Shown here: piece by piece, positions 1-8,570 of the stretch
Numbering within the stretch: the stretch's first letter is position 1
Layout: each line of letters starts with the position of its first letter
DNA from: Lewinellaceae bacterium
GTDB taxonomy: Bacteria > Bacteroidota > Bacteroidia > Chitinophagales > Saprospiraceae
DNA: 64,000 nucleotides
Direction of reading: 5' to 3'
Assembly (NCBI GenBank): GCA_016708875.1
Contig: JADJFA010000012.1
Span: forward strand, 192,965-256,964
The notes under the pieces: model-generated
The model's database searches: none
Seen by the model: only the letters and a program-made list of their open reading frames with translations
Told to the model about the DNA's origin: nothing
Program-made: the position numbers and the translations under genes

Positions 1-1533
1 TACTTCTGGAATGTCCTTCAGAATCAATTGAATATGCTTATTGTGCGCCTTCGTCCTATACTGTTGGATAATCTCCAGGATGTCATGGTCTATGTACACG
101 CTGTCGGTTCCCAGGATTTCCACGACTGAGTATTCCGGCATTGTGTCGAGGAGGTCTGCAATGCGTTTTTTGTTGAGAAAACTCACGTTGAGCGCAAGAT
201 CAATGGTAAAATGCTGAATATGGCCTTCTGCCCGCTCTTTCACGGTGAAGCCTGCCCGATAGGTGTGTTTAATCAAAAAATACACACTGTACGCCACGCC
301 AATCAGCACACCCACCAGTAAATCGGTGAACAATACCGCTCCAATGGTCACAATAAAGGGCAAAAACTGCTCCCGGCCCTGTCGCCAAACTGCCAGGAAC
401 ATCTCGGGTTTTGCCAGATTGTAACCTGTGCGAATGAGGATTGCTGCCAACACGCAGTAGGGAATCAGATTGACCAAATTGGTAGCCAAAAGCACCGCTA
501 GTAGCAACCAAATACCGTGCGTAAAGCCTGAGAGCCAAGTCCTTGCGCCAGCCTCCGCGTTGGCTGAACTCCGTACAATGACCGCTGTGATAGGCAGCCC
601 ACCAAGCAGTCCGCTAAAAAAGTTGCCCGTGCCTTGGGCTACCAGTTCCCGGTTTTGAGGTGTGATGCGGTTTTGCGCGTCAATTTTGTCAATGGCCTCG
701 ATACTAAGCAAGGTTTCGAGCGTGGCGACGAAGCAAATGAGCAGCCCGTTTTTCCAGATTTCAGCATGTGCCGTTATCAATCCAAAATCGGGCAGCCGTA
801 CCGAGGAAATAATATTGTCCGGTATTTGGACAAATTGGGTCGCCTGAAGCCCAAGAGCGGGCCAGTATTTGTCAAAAAACAAGGCAAGTAAAACGCCAAA
901 AAGTACCGTGACGAAGGAGGTTGGCAAAAAGGAAACCTGTTTTGCCAGGGTACGTTTCCATACCCAAAGCATGGACAGCGACAATGCTGCGATCAATATT
1001 GCGCCTAAAGTGATGCTTTCATACAAACTTTGGACATTGCTGAATACGTGCTTGAAGGTAAAAATATTGAACAATTCGTTCGACCAAAAATCGGGCTTGT
1101 CATACCCAATCAATGCAGGTATCTGCTTGGAAATCAGGATAATGCCAATGGCGGCGAGCATGCCCTTAATGACTGCCGAGGGAATAAAATGCGTGAATCC
1201 ACCCAATCGAAACACACCCAACAACAGCTGCATCAAACCCGCCACGGCCACAGAAATGAAAAATACATCCAAACCCGAGCTCGCAATTACGGAGGCACAA
1301 ATGGCAGTCAAACCCGCTGCCGGGCCGCTCACGCTCAATTGCGAACCACTCAACGGCGCCACAATCAAGCCGCCAATAATGCCCGCCAACAGGCCTGAAT
1401 ACACCGGTGCGCCCGATGCCAACGAAATGCCCAAACACAGGGGCAGCGCGACAAAAAACACCGTGCCGCTGGCCCTCAAATCGTGTTTGCGAAAAGTCAG
1501 CCAGTGGTACCGCAAATTCTTCTTGGAAATCAT
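1..1533 (-). CDS. SulP/SLC26 family anion permease with STAS domain, 3' end outside window
   Basis: Inner-membrane transporter of the SulP family, which moves sulfate, bicarbonate or related anions. Reading the minus strand from the ATG at 1533 gives 511 codons with no stop before the window edge. The N-terminal part has the family signature (APVYSGLLAGIIGG followed by a GSQLSVSGPAAG segment) and many hydrophobic helices. The tail past about residue 430 (VSFLNKKRIADLLDTMPEY, then a DSVYIDHDI stretch) resembles the cytoplasmic STAS domain. A TACCTTTG promoter element ends four bases before the ATG. Many Bacteroidota SulP genes sit beside a carbonic anhydrase, but that neighbour would be outside the window, so sulfate versus bicarbonate cannot be decided. 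Confidence 0.9.
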   Translation of the reverse strand, partial: MISKKNLRYHWLTFRKHDLRASGTVFFVALPLCLGISLASGAPVYSGLLAGIIGGLIVAPLSGSQLSVSGPAAGLTAICASVIASSGLDVFFISVAVAGLMQLLLGVFRLGGFTHFIPSAVIKGMLAAIGIILISKQIPALIGYDKPDFWSNELFNIFTFKHVFSNVQSLYESITLGAILIAALSLSMLWVWKRTLAKQVSFLPTSFVTVLFGVLLALFFDKYWPALGLQATQFVQIPDNIISSVRLPDFGLITAHAEIWKNGLLICFVATLETLLSIEAIDKIDAQNRITPQNRELVAQGTGNFFSGLLGGLPITAVIVRSSANAEAGARTWLSGFTHGIWLLLAVLLATNLVNLIPYCVLAAILIRTGYNLAKPEMFLAVWRQGREQFLPFIVTIGAVLFTDLLVGVLIGVAYSVYFLIKHTYRAGFTVKERAEGHIQHFTIDLALNVSFLNKKRIADLLDTMPEYSVVEILGTDSVYIDHDILEIIQQYRTKAHNKHIQLILKDIPEV

Positions 1534-1537
1534 AAAG

Positions 1538-1545
1538 CAAAGGTA
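1538..1545 (-). promoter_or_regulatory. Bacteroidota -7 element (TACCTTTG) of the SulP gene
   Basis: The minus strand reads TACCTTTG, matching the TAnnTTTG -7 consensus of the Bacteroidota primary sigma factor. It lies only a few bases before the ATG, so the transcript would have almost no leader. No clear -33 TTG was found at the usual spacing. Confidence 0.5.
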
Positions 1546-1555
1546 AAGTCGAATT

Positions 1556-1635
1556 ATTCGATTGGTTAGATTGATTCGATTAATCCGATTGACAACCAAT
1601 CAATCGAATAATCGAATCAATCTAACCAATCGAAT
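1556..1635. repeat. Intergenic inverted repeat, arms about 35 bp
   Basis: The left arm (1556-1591) and right arm (1601-1635) are near-perfect reverse complements built from the words ATTCGATTGG and GATTGATTCG. It lies between the methyltransferase and the SulP gene, both on the minus strand, and could terminate the former's neighbour or be a palindromic element. The same AATCGAATCAATC word returns around 34.3 and 34.9 kb. Confidence 0.8.
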
Positions 1636-1646
1636 AAATCGAATAA

Positions 1647-2243
1647 TCAAACCACCTTTTCCCAGAGTTTCAGTTTCAGGTCAAAATCCGCAGATTTGAT
1701 TTTGTAAGAATTGGGCACTTCATCCATAAAACTGAAATAGGTAGCCAATCGGGTGCCAATGGGCATTTTGCTGAGCTGCTCCCGCATATATTGGGTGTAA
1801 ATGGCATACAGGGCCTTGTCTAAGGTCACTGCATTATCAATCGCACCGTTGTGGAAAATGTTTTCATAAAAAGCGTTGAAGTAATAAATGGCGTCGAAAG
1901 CCTCAAAATCAACTGCTACAATATTGGAAAAGATAAAGTCAATGCGCTCCAGGTTGTGGCGTTTCGACAATTTTTTGGCAAGGCGGTAGAGGTTTTCCCG
2001 TTGTTCCACGCCTACAAAATGGCCCTCCGTGCAGGCCGCGCCTATCATGCAAAACTTTCCGGCTCCGGCGCCTATATCAAGCACCCTGGTACCGGGTTTT
2101 ACAACCAGATACTGCGCAGCCACTTGTGCTACTTTTACGGGTGTAAAGTGGATTTTCGATATTTTTCGATACCGTAAAGGGAAGATGGTGTCAAACACAA
2201 CGTCCTCTATTTCAAGACCTGACTTAAGTTTTTCAAAAATCAT
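1647..2243 (-). CDS. Class I SAM-dependent methyltransferase
   Basis: 198-residue cytosolic protein. Motif I of class I methyltransferases (VLDIGAGAGKFC) is at about residues 54-65, followed by an acidic residue after the next strand (FVGVEQRENLY) that would hold the SAM ribose. The region AFDAIYYFNAFYEN occupies the place of motif IV. The fold assignment is firm; the substrate is unknown. The protein is short and has no added domain. It is not in an obvious operon, because the next upstream gene is divergent across a 300-base gap. Confidence 0.8.
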   Translation of the reverse strand: MIFEKLKSGLEIEDVVFDTIFPLRYRKISKIHFTPVKVAQVAAQYLVVKPGTRVLDIGAGAGKFCMIGAACTEGHFVGVEQRENLYRLAKKLSKRHNLERIDFIFSNIVAVDFEAFDAIYYFNAFYENIFHNGAIDNAVTLDKALYAIYTQYMREQLSKMPIGTRLATYFSFMDEVPNSYKIKSADFDLKLKLWEKVV

Positions 2244-2338
2244 TGCGTATGCTTATGTGGGCAACTAGCTGCTCCCAAATTCCCTTCCTCGGGTCTGTGC
2301 GGCGGAGGACGAGGCTTTTTTTCAGGCTTTGCCCCGGT

Positions 2339-2351
2339 CCCCCCCCCCCCC
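2339..2351. repeat. 13-base poly-C tract in a GC-rich gap
   Basis: Thirteen consecutive C residues followed by a purine-rich GGGAGGGCGGCGGGG block, inside the 2244-2545 gap between two divergent genes. The local GC content is far above the surroundings. Apart from this block and the promoter near 2546, no gene was found in the gap. Confidence 0.8.
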
Positions 2352-2545
2352 AGAAGGGAGGGCGGCGGGGCCGGCGGGTATCGGGTTCTACCAAACAACC
2401 CATTCCGCAAAACAGTCCCTTCGAGAATTTTATTGGTATGACTGGATAGTTACTCATTGAAATACTAGGTAGAATTGATGCAAAAGTAAAAAGCGAAGTC
2501 GTCCGTTTTGATTCAACTTCCATCAATAGCTAAGTATTGGGTTGC

Positions 2546-2553
2546 TACCTTTG
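2546..2553 (+). promoter_or_regulatory. -7 element TACCTTTG of the antiporter gene
   Basis: TACCTTTG ends five bases before the chosen ATG at 2559, supporting that ATG over the in-frame ATG at 2508 and implying a nearly leaderless transcript. Confidence 0.5.
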
Positions 2554-2558
2554 CCACA

Positions 2559-3782
2559 ATGGAAAACCTTACCGCCCTCCACATCCTGTTCTCGGTTTGT
2601 GGCCTAATCATTCTCTCCTACTTGTTTTCAGTCCTCAACCGTGCCACGCGCATCCCTTCGGTGCTTTTATTGTTGGCCACTGGGATCTTGTTGCGCTATT
2701 TGCTTAACAGCACCGGCAATTCTTTCGTCATACCACAGGCAGTCACAGAGATATTAGGCACCGTTGGTTTAATTATGATTGTCCTGGAGGCTGGCCTTGA
2801 TTTGGAAGTTACAAAGGCCAAGCTCCCGCTTATAAAAAGCTCCTTCTTTTCAGCTTTGGTGATTTTTGTAGTTTCATCCTTGGGTGTGGTAGGCATCTTG
2901 TACTGGTGGCTTGCAGATACTCCATTAATCAACTGTTTGGTGTATGCAATCGTCCTGAGTGTGGTCAGCAGTGCAATTGTACTGCCAAGCGTACACCACC
3001 TCAGTGCCGAAAAAAAGGAGTTTTTGATTTACGAGGCTTCCTTCTCAGACGTGCTGGGCATCATGGTGTTCAATTTTTTTACCGCCGGGCAAATCATAAC
3101 GCTGCAATCTACTGCATGGTTTTTGGCCAGTATACCGGTCGCATTGGTGTTATCTGTTGCTGTTTGTTTTGGCCTCATGTTGTTGTTGGTAAACAACAGG
3201 GTGAACGTCAAGTTCTTTCTCGTTTTCGCAGTCTTGGTGGTCATATATGTCGGCGGAAAAAGTATGCACCTGCCTTCCTTGCTCACTGTTCTCATGTTTG
3301 GTCTTGTGATAAACAACTGGGAACTAATGAAATGGAAACCATTGAAAACTTATTTCTCGGACGATAAAGTGAACGATATGGCGGCTTTCCTGAAATCCAT
3401 TACCGCAGAATCGGCCTTTCTCATCCGCACTTTTTTCTTCATAATTTTCGGGTTCGGTATTGATTTGGTGTTTCTGAAGGACCTGGACGTGCTTTTGCTC
3501 GGCTCGATCATCGTCGCTGCACTTTTGGCTTTGCGCTTCGTTTATTTGCGCATAGTGCACAAATACGATTTGTTCCCGGAGCTGTTTTATATCCCGCGCG
3601 GCCTGATTACCGTGCTGCTTTTCTACAAAATACCCGAATGGCAGCGCATTGATGCATTCGACGAAGGTGTGCTTTTTTTCGTGATTTTGGCCACCACGCT
3701 TATCATGATGTTCGGCTCATTGCTCTATCGCGACAACCCGGTTGAAATTGACCACGCCAACGCAAGGGAAAGTGCGGAATAA
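2559..3782 (+). CDS. Cation:proton antiporter (CPA family, NhaP/Kef-like)
   Basis: About 407 residues, mostly hydrophobic, with 11-13 predicted membrane helices. The N-terminal layout (a short first helix, then ATRIPSVLLLLATGILLRYL, then GTVGLIMIVLEAGLDLEV) is that of the sodium/proton exchanger family. It would exchange Na+ or K+ for H+ across the inner membrane in pH or ion homeostasis. There is no C-terminal TrkA-N domain, so it is unlike full Kef systems. The start at MENL was chosen because a TACCTTTG promoter lies directly upstream; the longer frame adds 17 residues. The ion cannot be told from sequence. Confidence 0.85.
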   Translation: MENLTALHILFSVCGLIILSYLFSVLNRATRIPSVLLLLATGILLRYLLNSTGNSFVIPQAVTEILGTVGLIMIVLEAGLDLEVTKAKLPLIKSSFFSALVIFVVSSLGVVGILYWWLADTPLINCLVYAIVLSVVSSAIVLPSVHHLSAEKKEFLIYEASFSDVLGIMVFNFFTAGQIITLQSTAWFLASIPVALVLSVAVCFGLMLLLVNNRVNVKFFLVFAVLVVIYVGGKSMHLPSLLTVLMFGLVINNWELMKWKPLKTYFSDDKVNDMAAFLKSITAESAFLIRTFFFIIFGFGIDLVFLKDLDVLLLGSIIVAALLALRFVYLRIVHKYDLFPELFYIPRGLITVLLFYKIPEWQRIDAFDEGVLFFVILATTLIMMFGSLLYRDNPVEIDHANARESAE

Positions 3783-3785
3783 ATA

Positions 3786-4612
3786 TCAATCTCCCGTCAA
3801 CATCCGTATCGCAGCAGAGAAACCAGCCGGACCAATCCCGTCCACTTTTGTTAAACCTGGCAATTCCAGATCGGCCCAGCTGCCATCCTGACGCTGCACC
3901 AAAAAAGGAAAATCTGCAGCGGCCAGTAATGGAAAATCATTGGGACTGTCGCCAATAGCCGCCAAAACCGGCATTTCTGGCAAGTTTTGAGCAAACACTT
4001 TCACCAGCCATTGCATTGCCCGGCCTTTGTCTGCTTGTGCCGAAAGCAAGGTGTAAAATCGCCCGCCACGGGCTAGCACCCAGCCATTTTTAGCGAATTG
4101 TTGACCCAGCAATCTTACCTGCTCCGTATCAAGTTGCGTGACCAATGTTTCCGTGAACCACCGTTCGCGCGCGCGGGACAATGCCTCGCCCTTCAGTCCA
4201 GTGACCGCACTGAGTTCTGCATCGTTTACATCGGAAAAACCTTGTATGCCTTGAAACTGAGCAATTTCAGCCCTGGCGCTTCCAAAATCAGCATGTGCGA
4301 GTGGAAATATTTCAAAGCCAGATCGCTGGATAGACGCAGGGGCAAGTGTTGCAAAATATCCCTTAGAATCGCTACCGCGCTCCCATTTTCAAGGATAAAA
4401 GGCGCATAAAGACCAAGTTGCTGTTGTAAAAATACCTGCTCTGCAAAGGTTTTAGAGGAACAAAAAACGAGAGGCCAAGCTCGGTTTTGCAACTCCTTCA
4501 AAGCAGCGGCACTGCCTTCCGGAGAATAGCTGTGATGATCAATATAAGTGCCATCCAGATCTGAAAAAACGATAACAGGTTGGCCAGAGGAAATGGGTAA
4601 TATATGGCTCAT
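3786..4612 (-). CDS. mpgP: Mannosyl-3-phosphoglycerate phosphatase, frameshifted
   Basis: HAD-superfamily phosphatase that removes phosphate from mannosyl-3-phosphoglycerate to give mannosylglycerate. The N-terminal DLDGT motif has D18 and D20. The family stretch GFSDVNDAELSAVTGLKG and the C-terminal IGDSPNDFPLL motif are both present but in different frames. The reading frame breaks near 4262-4285, where one base is missing; restoring it gives about 275 residues, the usual family length. The start ATG overlaps the mpgS stop (ATGA), which implies translational coupling. The shift may be a sequencing error or a true lesion. Confidence 0.85.
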
Positions 4613-5805
4613 TTTGGAACATAATTGCCGAACACTTCCCAATTCACTGATTTGCCCGCGCGTTTGAAATCAATCGAGGCCAATGCCGGATAACGACGTG
4701 GGAGCACTGGTTCTTGGTCTTTGGAGATTATCTTTGATCGCCGCAATTTGCTCAGGATTTCTTTCTTCAATTGTTCCGGACAAATCGGCGAATGGTATAA
4801 GACTCCCAGTGAATATTCAATCATTTCATTGATGTGATCTTCCCCTTTATCGGCATCATGGAAGTGGGGGTTTCTCGATTCCATTTGGAATATTTCGACC
4901 CCTGCTTTCATCACTTCCGGGTAAGGGCTGGGCATCACACCACCAAACTTTTCCAATAAACTCACGAAATGGTAGGTTTCAACCGAGAATCCTGCCGAGT
5001 AATCAAGCGAGAGGGCCAAGGGCATTGAAAGCGCGTGTTCGCCTGCGTTGCCGGTGCGCAAGGCATCTGTTTCGTAGCCCGTAAAGTGACTGAAAAATTG
5101 GTTGAGAAACTGGTTGGTAATACGCGAAACACGCCCCCATTTTGCAAAAAACAACCCTTCCCCAACTACTTTGGGCTTGCTGTGCCACAAAATACGCACC
5201 ATGGAATACGGCGATTTTGCCTGAGAAAGACCGGCCGCAAACAAGCGAGCATACTCGAAAACAGCACCCGGGAAATAATTATCAGAATCTATGAACCCCA
5301 CATATTTTTTGCCAAGCAAATGCGCCAACGTGATGCCAGCCAACATTCCCTCCGCTTTTCCGGCATGTACCAGTCCATTTGCGTCGAGCAGCTGGGAGTA
5401 GCCGCCATCACGGAATATCTGTGCCAGTTCGGGCGAGCGCTGGTGTGCCAGAATATATCGTTTTTTGGCATGGCGGCAAAAAGTGTCTACCATGCTTTGC
5501 TCCATCCGAAAACGGTCAATCGGATCATGCTGACTATTGGAAATGATGATGGGCAGACAATCGTGCGGGATGCCGCAGAGCACGCTTTCGAGCAGGCGCA
5601 AACGCTCGTTTTTGACTGGGATAATGATGGCCATGTCCTTTTCGATTTCGTGCAGCCGCTCGTGCGAGATTTGTTGAATGACGTGGAAAGGGCTGGAGAA
5701 TTCGTCGTCTAATTCGTAGCCGCCATCAAACTCATAAATTTTCTGGACGTTGTTAAAAATGTTGGCGCCAAAGCGCTCTGCATAAACTGGTAAGTCAAGT
5801 CTCAT
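4609..5805 (-). CDS. mpgS: Mannosyl-3-phosphoglycerate synthase (GT55)
   Basis: 398-residue cytosolic glycosyltransferase that joins GDP-mannose and 3-phosphoglycerate, the first step to the compatible solute mannosylglycerate. It matches the archaeal/thermophile MpgS family along its length: IPVKNE at 62-67, GKAEGM at 149-154, the DSDNY metal/nucleotide motif at 173-177, TGNAGEHA at 251-258 and RNPHFH at 311-316. It is directly followed by the matching phosphatase with a 4-base overlap, so the two-step pathway is complete if mpgP is functional. A weak AATCTTTG promoter-like element lies just before the ATG. Confidence 0.93.
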   Translation of the reverse strand: MRLDLPVYAERFGANIFNNVQKIYEFDGGYELDDEFSSPFHVIQQISHERLHEIEKDMAIIIPVKNERLRLLESVLCGIPHDCLPIIISNSQHDPIDRFRMEQSMVDTFCRHAKKRYILAHQRSPELAQIFRDGGYSQLLDANGLVHAGKAEGMLAGITLAHLLGKKYVGFIDSDNYFPGAVFEYARLFAAGLSQAKSPYSMVRILWHSKPKVVGEGLFFAKWGRVSRITNQFLNQFFSHFTGYETDALRTGNAGEHALSMPLALSLDYSAGFSVETYHFVSLLEKFGGVMPSPYPEVMKAGVEIFQMESRNPHFHDADKGEDHINEMIEYSLGVLYHSPICPEQLKKEILSKLRRSKIISKDQEPVLPRRYPALASIDFKRAGKSVNWEVFGNYVPK

Positions 5806-5984
5806 CGCAAAGATTGTTCATTCATTAAACAAAACCCAACGGGACAGGCACCTAAAAGTTGCAGAGAGGGAGGCAAAAAAACCAAAGGAAGCGATCGATT
5901 ATTGCAAAAAAAAGGTGGGCCAGACTTGCGTCAGACCCACCAAAACCCTAAAAAACCAAATGAAAACAATCTTTCTTAGTTGCG

Positions 5985-6072
5985 GATTTGTGGAGTTGGT
6001 TATTTGTTGATTTGGTTATTTGAGTGTCCAAGCTTAGGCGCTCAAATAACCAAATCACCAACTCCACAAATC
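5985..6072. repeat. Intergenic inverted repeat (two 16-bp arm segments)
   Basis: GATTTGTGGAGTTGGT and GATTTGGTTATTTGAG on the left recur as exact reverse complements at 6041-6072. It lies immediately after the stop of the lipoprotein gene and could act as its terminator. The rest of the gap 5806-5984 holds no gene that I can see. Confidence 0.85.
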
Positions 6073-6074
6073 AC

Positions 6075-6497
6075 CTACTTGCTGAATTTCAACACATCTG
6101 TGTCGCCATTGCCACCGCTCGTGTGTTCGAAATGCATGAAGTTGGCTTCGATACTGATAATGCGCCAGTCTTCTTCCAACTCGGCCAATGCGCTGGGCAC
6201 GGTGCCGCTAAAATCTATCAGGAACTTGTTGGCGCTGTCGTCAATACCTGTAGCCCAGGTGCCGTTCCAAGTCTGACTTCCGTTGGTCGCGCTGAGGCTA
6301 CCACCGGCGCCAAACTCGAATGTGTAGTTTGTGTAGTTACCTGTTTCATCTTGCTTATCAAAGAAATAGCTTACTTTCCAGGTGCCAGCGGAAGGGGTTG
6401 GATTGTTATTATTGTTGGAGTTGTCGTCAGGGTTACACGCTGTCAAAGCGACAACGGAGAAAAGGATCAGGGTGAGGAATTTTTGAATAAGTTTCAT
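6075..6497 (-). CDS. Small lipocalin-like lipoprotein
   Basis: 140 residues. A lipoprotein signal peptide (VVALTAC, lipid-modified Cys21) is followed by an Asn-rich linker and a compact beta-rich domain beginning GTWKVSYFFD with later TFEFGAGGSL and TWNGTW strands. This pattern is common in small Bacteroidota lipoproteins that resemble lipocalin-type barrels; no ligand can be inferred. The start was set at MKLIQ, because an upstream in-frame extension would remove the signal peptide from the N-terminus. Function unknown. The gap to the next gene (6498-6702) holds nothing recognisable. Confidence 0.7.
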   Translation of the reverse strand: MKLIQKFLTLILFSVVALTACNPDDNSNNNNNPTPSAGTWKVSYFFDKQDETGNYTNYTFEFGAGGSLSATNGSQTWNGTWATGIDDSANKFLIDFSGTVPSALAELEEDWRIISIEANFMHFEHTSGGNGDTDVLKFSK

Positions 6498-6702
6498 AGC
6501 AGCAGCAATTGTTTTGAATGAAATAATTGTACTGCAAATGACGGGAGTGGAGCAAAATTGGGCAGCATAGATATGCCTCAACCGGGAAGGCTGGTGGCTG
6601 GACGGGGAAATAAGGGTTCCGAAGATTTTAGAGTGTTGCAAGAACCTGGCTTCATGCCACAGAAGCCAGCACAAAATCCAGATAATTGTCGCGGTTGACC
6701 GC

Positions 6703-8113
6703 TTACTTCCCCGAACACACAACCTCCGTCGTCTCAAACTTCCCACTCTTCTTCATCGCCGCCATACCACCCGCCACATCAATCAAATTGTCGTAGCCTC
6801 TGGCCCGTAAAGCGGTAATAAAAATCATGGAGCGGTAGCCGCCTGCACAGTGAACGTGGTAGCTTTTGTTTTTGTCAATCATCAACATACTGTCGTTGAG
6901 GAAATCTAGCGGGGCCGTTTCTGCTTGCGGCAAATGCTCGGCATCGTACTCGCCGGGTTTGCGCACGTCGAGGATGTTTTCGGCTTCTCCGGCGGCAATT
7001 CGTTCTGCAAAACGCGCTACGTCAATGGATTCGATGTTGTCCACTTCGCGGCCCTCGTTTTTCCAGGCTTCAAAACCACCTTCGAGGTGGCCGAGACAAT
7101 GGTCGTAACCCACACGGGCCAGGCGCATCACGGTTTCTTCTTCTCGACCCGGATCGGTAATGAGCAGGATTTCCTGCTTCAGGTCAGGGATCATGGCGCC
7201 TACCCAGGGAGCGAAATTGCCATCAATACCAATATTGATACTGTTGGGAATGAAACCTTTAGCAAAGGTTTGGGGCGCACGGGTATCGAGCAAAAGCATC
7301 TGTTTCATTGGCAGCAGCCTCGAAGGCCCGCGGGCTGAGCGGGCGGGCGCCGCGCTCCATTACCACATCAATGGAGTCGTATCCCTGCTTGTTCATTGCC
7401 ACATTAAGCGGAAAATACGCAGGTGGTGGGAGCAAGCCATCGGTAACCTCTTTTACAAAATCCGCCTTACTCATATCGGCGCGCAGGGCATAATTCACCA
7501 ATTTTTGGTGGCCGAGGGAGTCGCTGGTTTCTTTGCTCATGTTTTTGCCGCAGGCGGAACCTGCCCCGTGTGCAGGATAGACAACGATGTCGTCGGACAG
7601 GGGCATTATTTTCGTGCGCAAAGAATCGAAGAGCGTTTCGGCGAGTTGTTCCTGCGTCAGGTGCGCGGCTTTTTGGGCGAGATCGGGGCGGCCTACGTCG
7701 CCGATAAAAAGCGTGTCGCCACTGAACAAGGCAATGTCTTTGCCAGTCTCGTCTTGAAGGAGGTAGCAGGTACTTTCCATGGTATGTCCGGGGGTGTGCA
7801 GCACTTTTATGCTGAGTTTCCCCACCTTCAGTATTTCGCCATCAGCAGCAATATGCGCCTCAAAATCAGGATTGGCATTTGGCCCGTACACGATGGTCGC
7901 TCCGGTTTTTTTGGCCAGGTCCACGTGGCCGCTCACGAAGTCGGCATGGAAGTGCGTTTCAAGGACAAACTTGATTTTCGCGTCGTCTTTTTCAGCTTTT
8001 TTCAGGTAAGGCTCCACCTCACGCAGCGGGTCAATAACTACGGCTTCTCCCGCAGATTCGATATAATAGGCGCCTTGTGCCAGACAGCCGGTATAGATTT
8101 GTTCAACTTTCAT
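6703..8113 (-). CDS. MBL-fold hydrolase with two rhodanese domains (persulfide dioxygenase-like), frameshifted
   Basis: The N-terminal 240 residues form a metallo-beta-lactamase domain with the metal motif THFHADFVSGH, a later HTPGHT, and GDTLFIGDVGRPD, as in ETHE1-like persulfide dioxygenases. After the linker, two rhodanese modules follow; the second has the active-site loop VHCAGGYRS with Cys. MBL plus two rhodaneses is a known Bacteroidota architecture for sulfide/thiol sulfur oxidation. The frame breaks at an A4 tract (7292-7295): removing one base gives a continuous reading through ANETDALLDTRAPQTF, about 469 residues. Otherwise intact, so a sequencing indel is likely. Confidence 0.88.
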
Positions 8114-8283
8114 AATTGCGGGACCTTGGAAATTGGATATTGGGATATTGAGATATTTATCGGGCAAACTTCCCAAAAATTTGAAACTTTTGGGAACTTG
8201 ATTTGTAAAAACGAGTGGAAACAAAGAATTCCTTCCAAGGTTTTTTTCTTAAAACTCCGTCAATTGCGGATGTCTTTCGGAAC

Positions 8284-8315
8284 TTGCCCCACATTTCCAG
8301 ACTATTTTACATTTG
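8284..8315 (+). promoter_or_regulatory. Promoter: TTG (-33) and TACATTTG (-7)
   Basis: TTG at 8284-8286, a 21-base spacer and TACATTTG at 8308-8315 match the Bacteroidota promoter form. It would drive the TPR gene at 8571 with a leader of about 250 bases, divergent from the MBL-rhodanese gene. Confidence 0.45.
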
Positions 8316-8570
8316 TCTATATTTTCGATGCGTATTTTGACGTTTTGGCATCCAGCAGACGCTGCAAAACCAATTTGCGTAACGAGCTTTCGCCTTGTTA
8401 AAATTTCCAAAAAACATTCATTGCCGGACGGGCAATCTTTGGGTGGAACGTTTGTTGGCGTTCAATCTGAGGAACCTCAAATCATCCACCCTCCTTCGTC
8501 CCGAGTTCGCGGGATTACGGCGGGTAAAAAATCTGATTTAAAACAAATCCAAAACCACACTCTTTCCATT

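Noticed and set aside
869..1546. 225-codon plus-strand open frame
   Set aside because: Antisense to the SulP gene, whose minus-strand frame is continuous with clear family motifs.
2233..2526. 97-codon minus-strand frame across the poly-C tract
   Set aside because: Low-complexity composition (Gly/Pro runs) and no start signal; the promoter of the opposite gene overlaps it.
5035..5712. 225-codon plus-strand open frame
   Set aside because: Antisense to mpgS, whose motifs are complete.
7160..8401. 413-codon plus-strand open frame
   Set aside because: Antisense to the MBL-rhodanese gene, which has full catalytic motifs; no similarity recognised in the antisense frame.
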